From CBW1002 sp046081905 (GTDB lineage Bacteria > Cyanobacteriota > Cyanobacteriia > PCC-6307 > Cyanobiaceae), in NCBI GenBank assembly GCA_046081905.1, contig JBJTWS010000171.1, positions 1-5,178 of the forward strand: a stretch of DNA of 5,178 nt, in the 5' to 3' direction. This document shows, in pieces, positions 4,908 through 5,178 of this stretch. Each line of letters starts with the position of its first letter. Positions within the stretch are counted from its first letter, which is position 1. A program made the position numbers and the translations under genes. Below the pieces are notes generated by a model. That model saw only the letters and a list, made by a program, of their open reading frames with translations, did not search any database and was not told where the DNA came from.

Positions 4908-5178
4908 TCCCTCTGGGCCAGGCGGGCCTTGGTGAGGCCCGTGGCCTCGGCCTGGCGCGGGTCCTCCGGCCAGGGATGGCGGGGGTAGCGCCCCCGCAGC
5001 TCCCGGCGCACCTCGGCGTAGCCCTGCCGCCAGAAGCCCTCCAGATCCCGGGTGATCGCCGCCGGCCGGCCGGCGGGGGAGAGCAGGTGCACCGTGACCG
5101 GCAGGCGCCCCTGCAGCAGCACCGGGGTGTGCAGGCAGCCGAACATCTCCTGCAGCTTCACCGCCAGCACGGCTTCGC
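4865..5178 (-). CDS. hrpB: ATP-dependent helicase HrpB, C-terminal end (partial)
   Basis: Only the last 103 or so codons are inside the window; the gene begins beyond the right edge. The sequence reads LAVKLQEMFG, then TPVLLQGRLPVTVHLLSPAGRP, then LEGFWRQGYAEVRRELRGRYPRHPWPEDP. This is the conserved C-terminal domain unique to HrpB-type DEAH-box helicases (the HrpB_C region), with its signature RGRYPRHPWPEDP. The helicase core motifs would lie outside. HrpB is a large (about 800-residue) putative RNA helicase of uncertain cellular role, conserved in proteobacteria and cyanobacteria. After the domain comes a 28-residue polar tail (AEATGLTKARLAQRDQ and on to a TAG stop at 4867-4865). The last 14 codons, including the stop, lie inside the 3' end of the phosphatase gene on the other strand. 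Confidence 0.88.
   Translation of the reverse strand, partial: EAVLAVKLQEMFGCLHTPVLLQGRLPVTVHLLSPAGRPAAITRDLEGFWRQGYAEVRRELRGRYPRHPWPEDPRQAEATGLTKARLAQRDQSTTRGKSASSGP
5059..5076. repeat. 18-bp perfect palindrome inside hrpB
   Basis: CCGCCGGCCGGCCGGCGG is identical to its reverse complement. It lies within codons for AGRPAA of HrpB and consists of overlapping CCGG/GGCC units, so in a GC-rich genome it may be a by-product of codon choice. As RNA it could fold on either strand. Confidence 0.5.

Noticed and set aside
1..5178. Mobile elements, CRISPR arrays, tRNAs, phage or defence genes
   Set aside because: No terminal inverted repeats, transposase or integrase motifs, regularly spaced repeats or cloverleaf sequences were seen on either strand; the window reads as ordinary core genome.

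Overview
The window is a GC-rich stretch of a cyanobacterial chromosome, most likely from the Synechococcus/Cyanobium picocyanobacterial group. The clearest marker is a complete 48-residue high-light-inducible (Hli) protein with the chlorophyll-binding ExxNGRxAM signature. A DUF2834 protein of the cyanobacterial type and a compact xseA-xseB pair agree with this. Reading by eye I found no copy of the HIP1 octamer GCGATCGC, which is frequent in many freshwater cyanobacteria and scarce in picocyanobacteria.

Layout. Positions 4-121 hold the 5S rRNA gene, the end of an rRNA operon, followed at 144-190 by a strong hairpin terminator. On the plus strand come a YihY/BrkB-type membrane protein (206-1120) and a two-helix membrane protein with a cytoplasmic zinc ribbon (1176-1553). 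These meet, tail to tail and only 18 nt apart, a minus-strand cluster. In its transcription order that cluster is hli (3934-3788), a 59-residue membrane protein (3710-3531), xseA (3529-2339), xseB (2313-2017) and a DUF2834 membrane protein (1946-1572). Spacing inside the cluster is 1 nt between the small protein and xseA, 25 nt between xseA and xseB, and 70-77 nt elsewhere, so much of it is probably one transcription unit. An AT-rich intergenic region (about 3935-4022) separates hli from a divergent plus-strand HAD-superfamily sugar-phosphate phosphatase that ends at 4907. That gene overlaps by 43 nt, tail to tail, the 3' end of an hrpB helicase gene that runs off the right edge on the minus strand.

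Functional picture. XseA and XseB together make exonuclease VII. Hli is a thylakoid photoprotection protein. The HAD enzyme resembles phosphatases that finish synthesis of sucrose or related compatible solutes. The remaining membrane proteins have no known function. I see no mobile element, CRISPR array, tRNA or defence system. The most interesting points are the unresolved start of the phosphatase behind a pyrimidine tract, the coding overlap with hrpB, the hli/exonuclease VII gene neighbourhood, and two very small genes that a length cutoff would miss.
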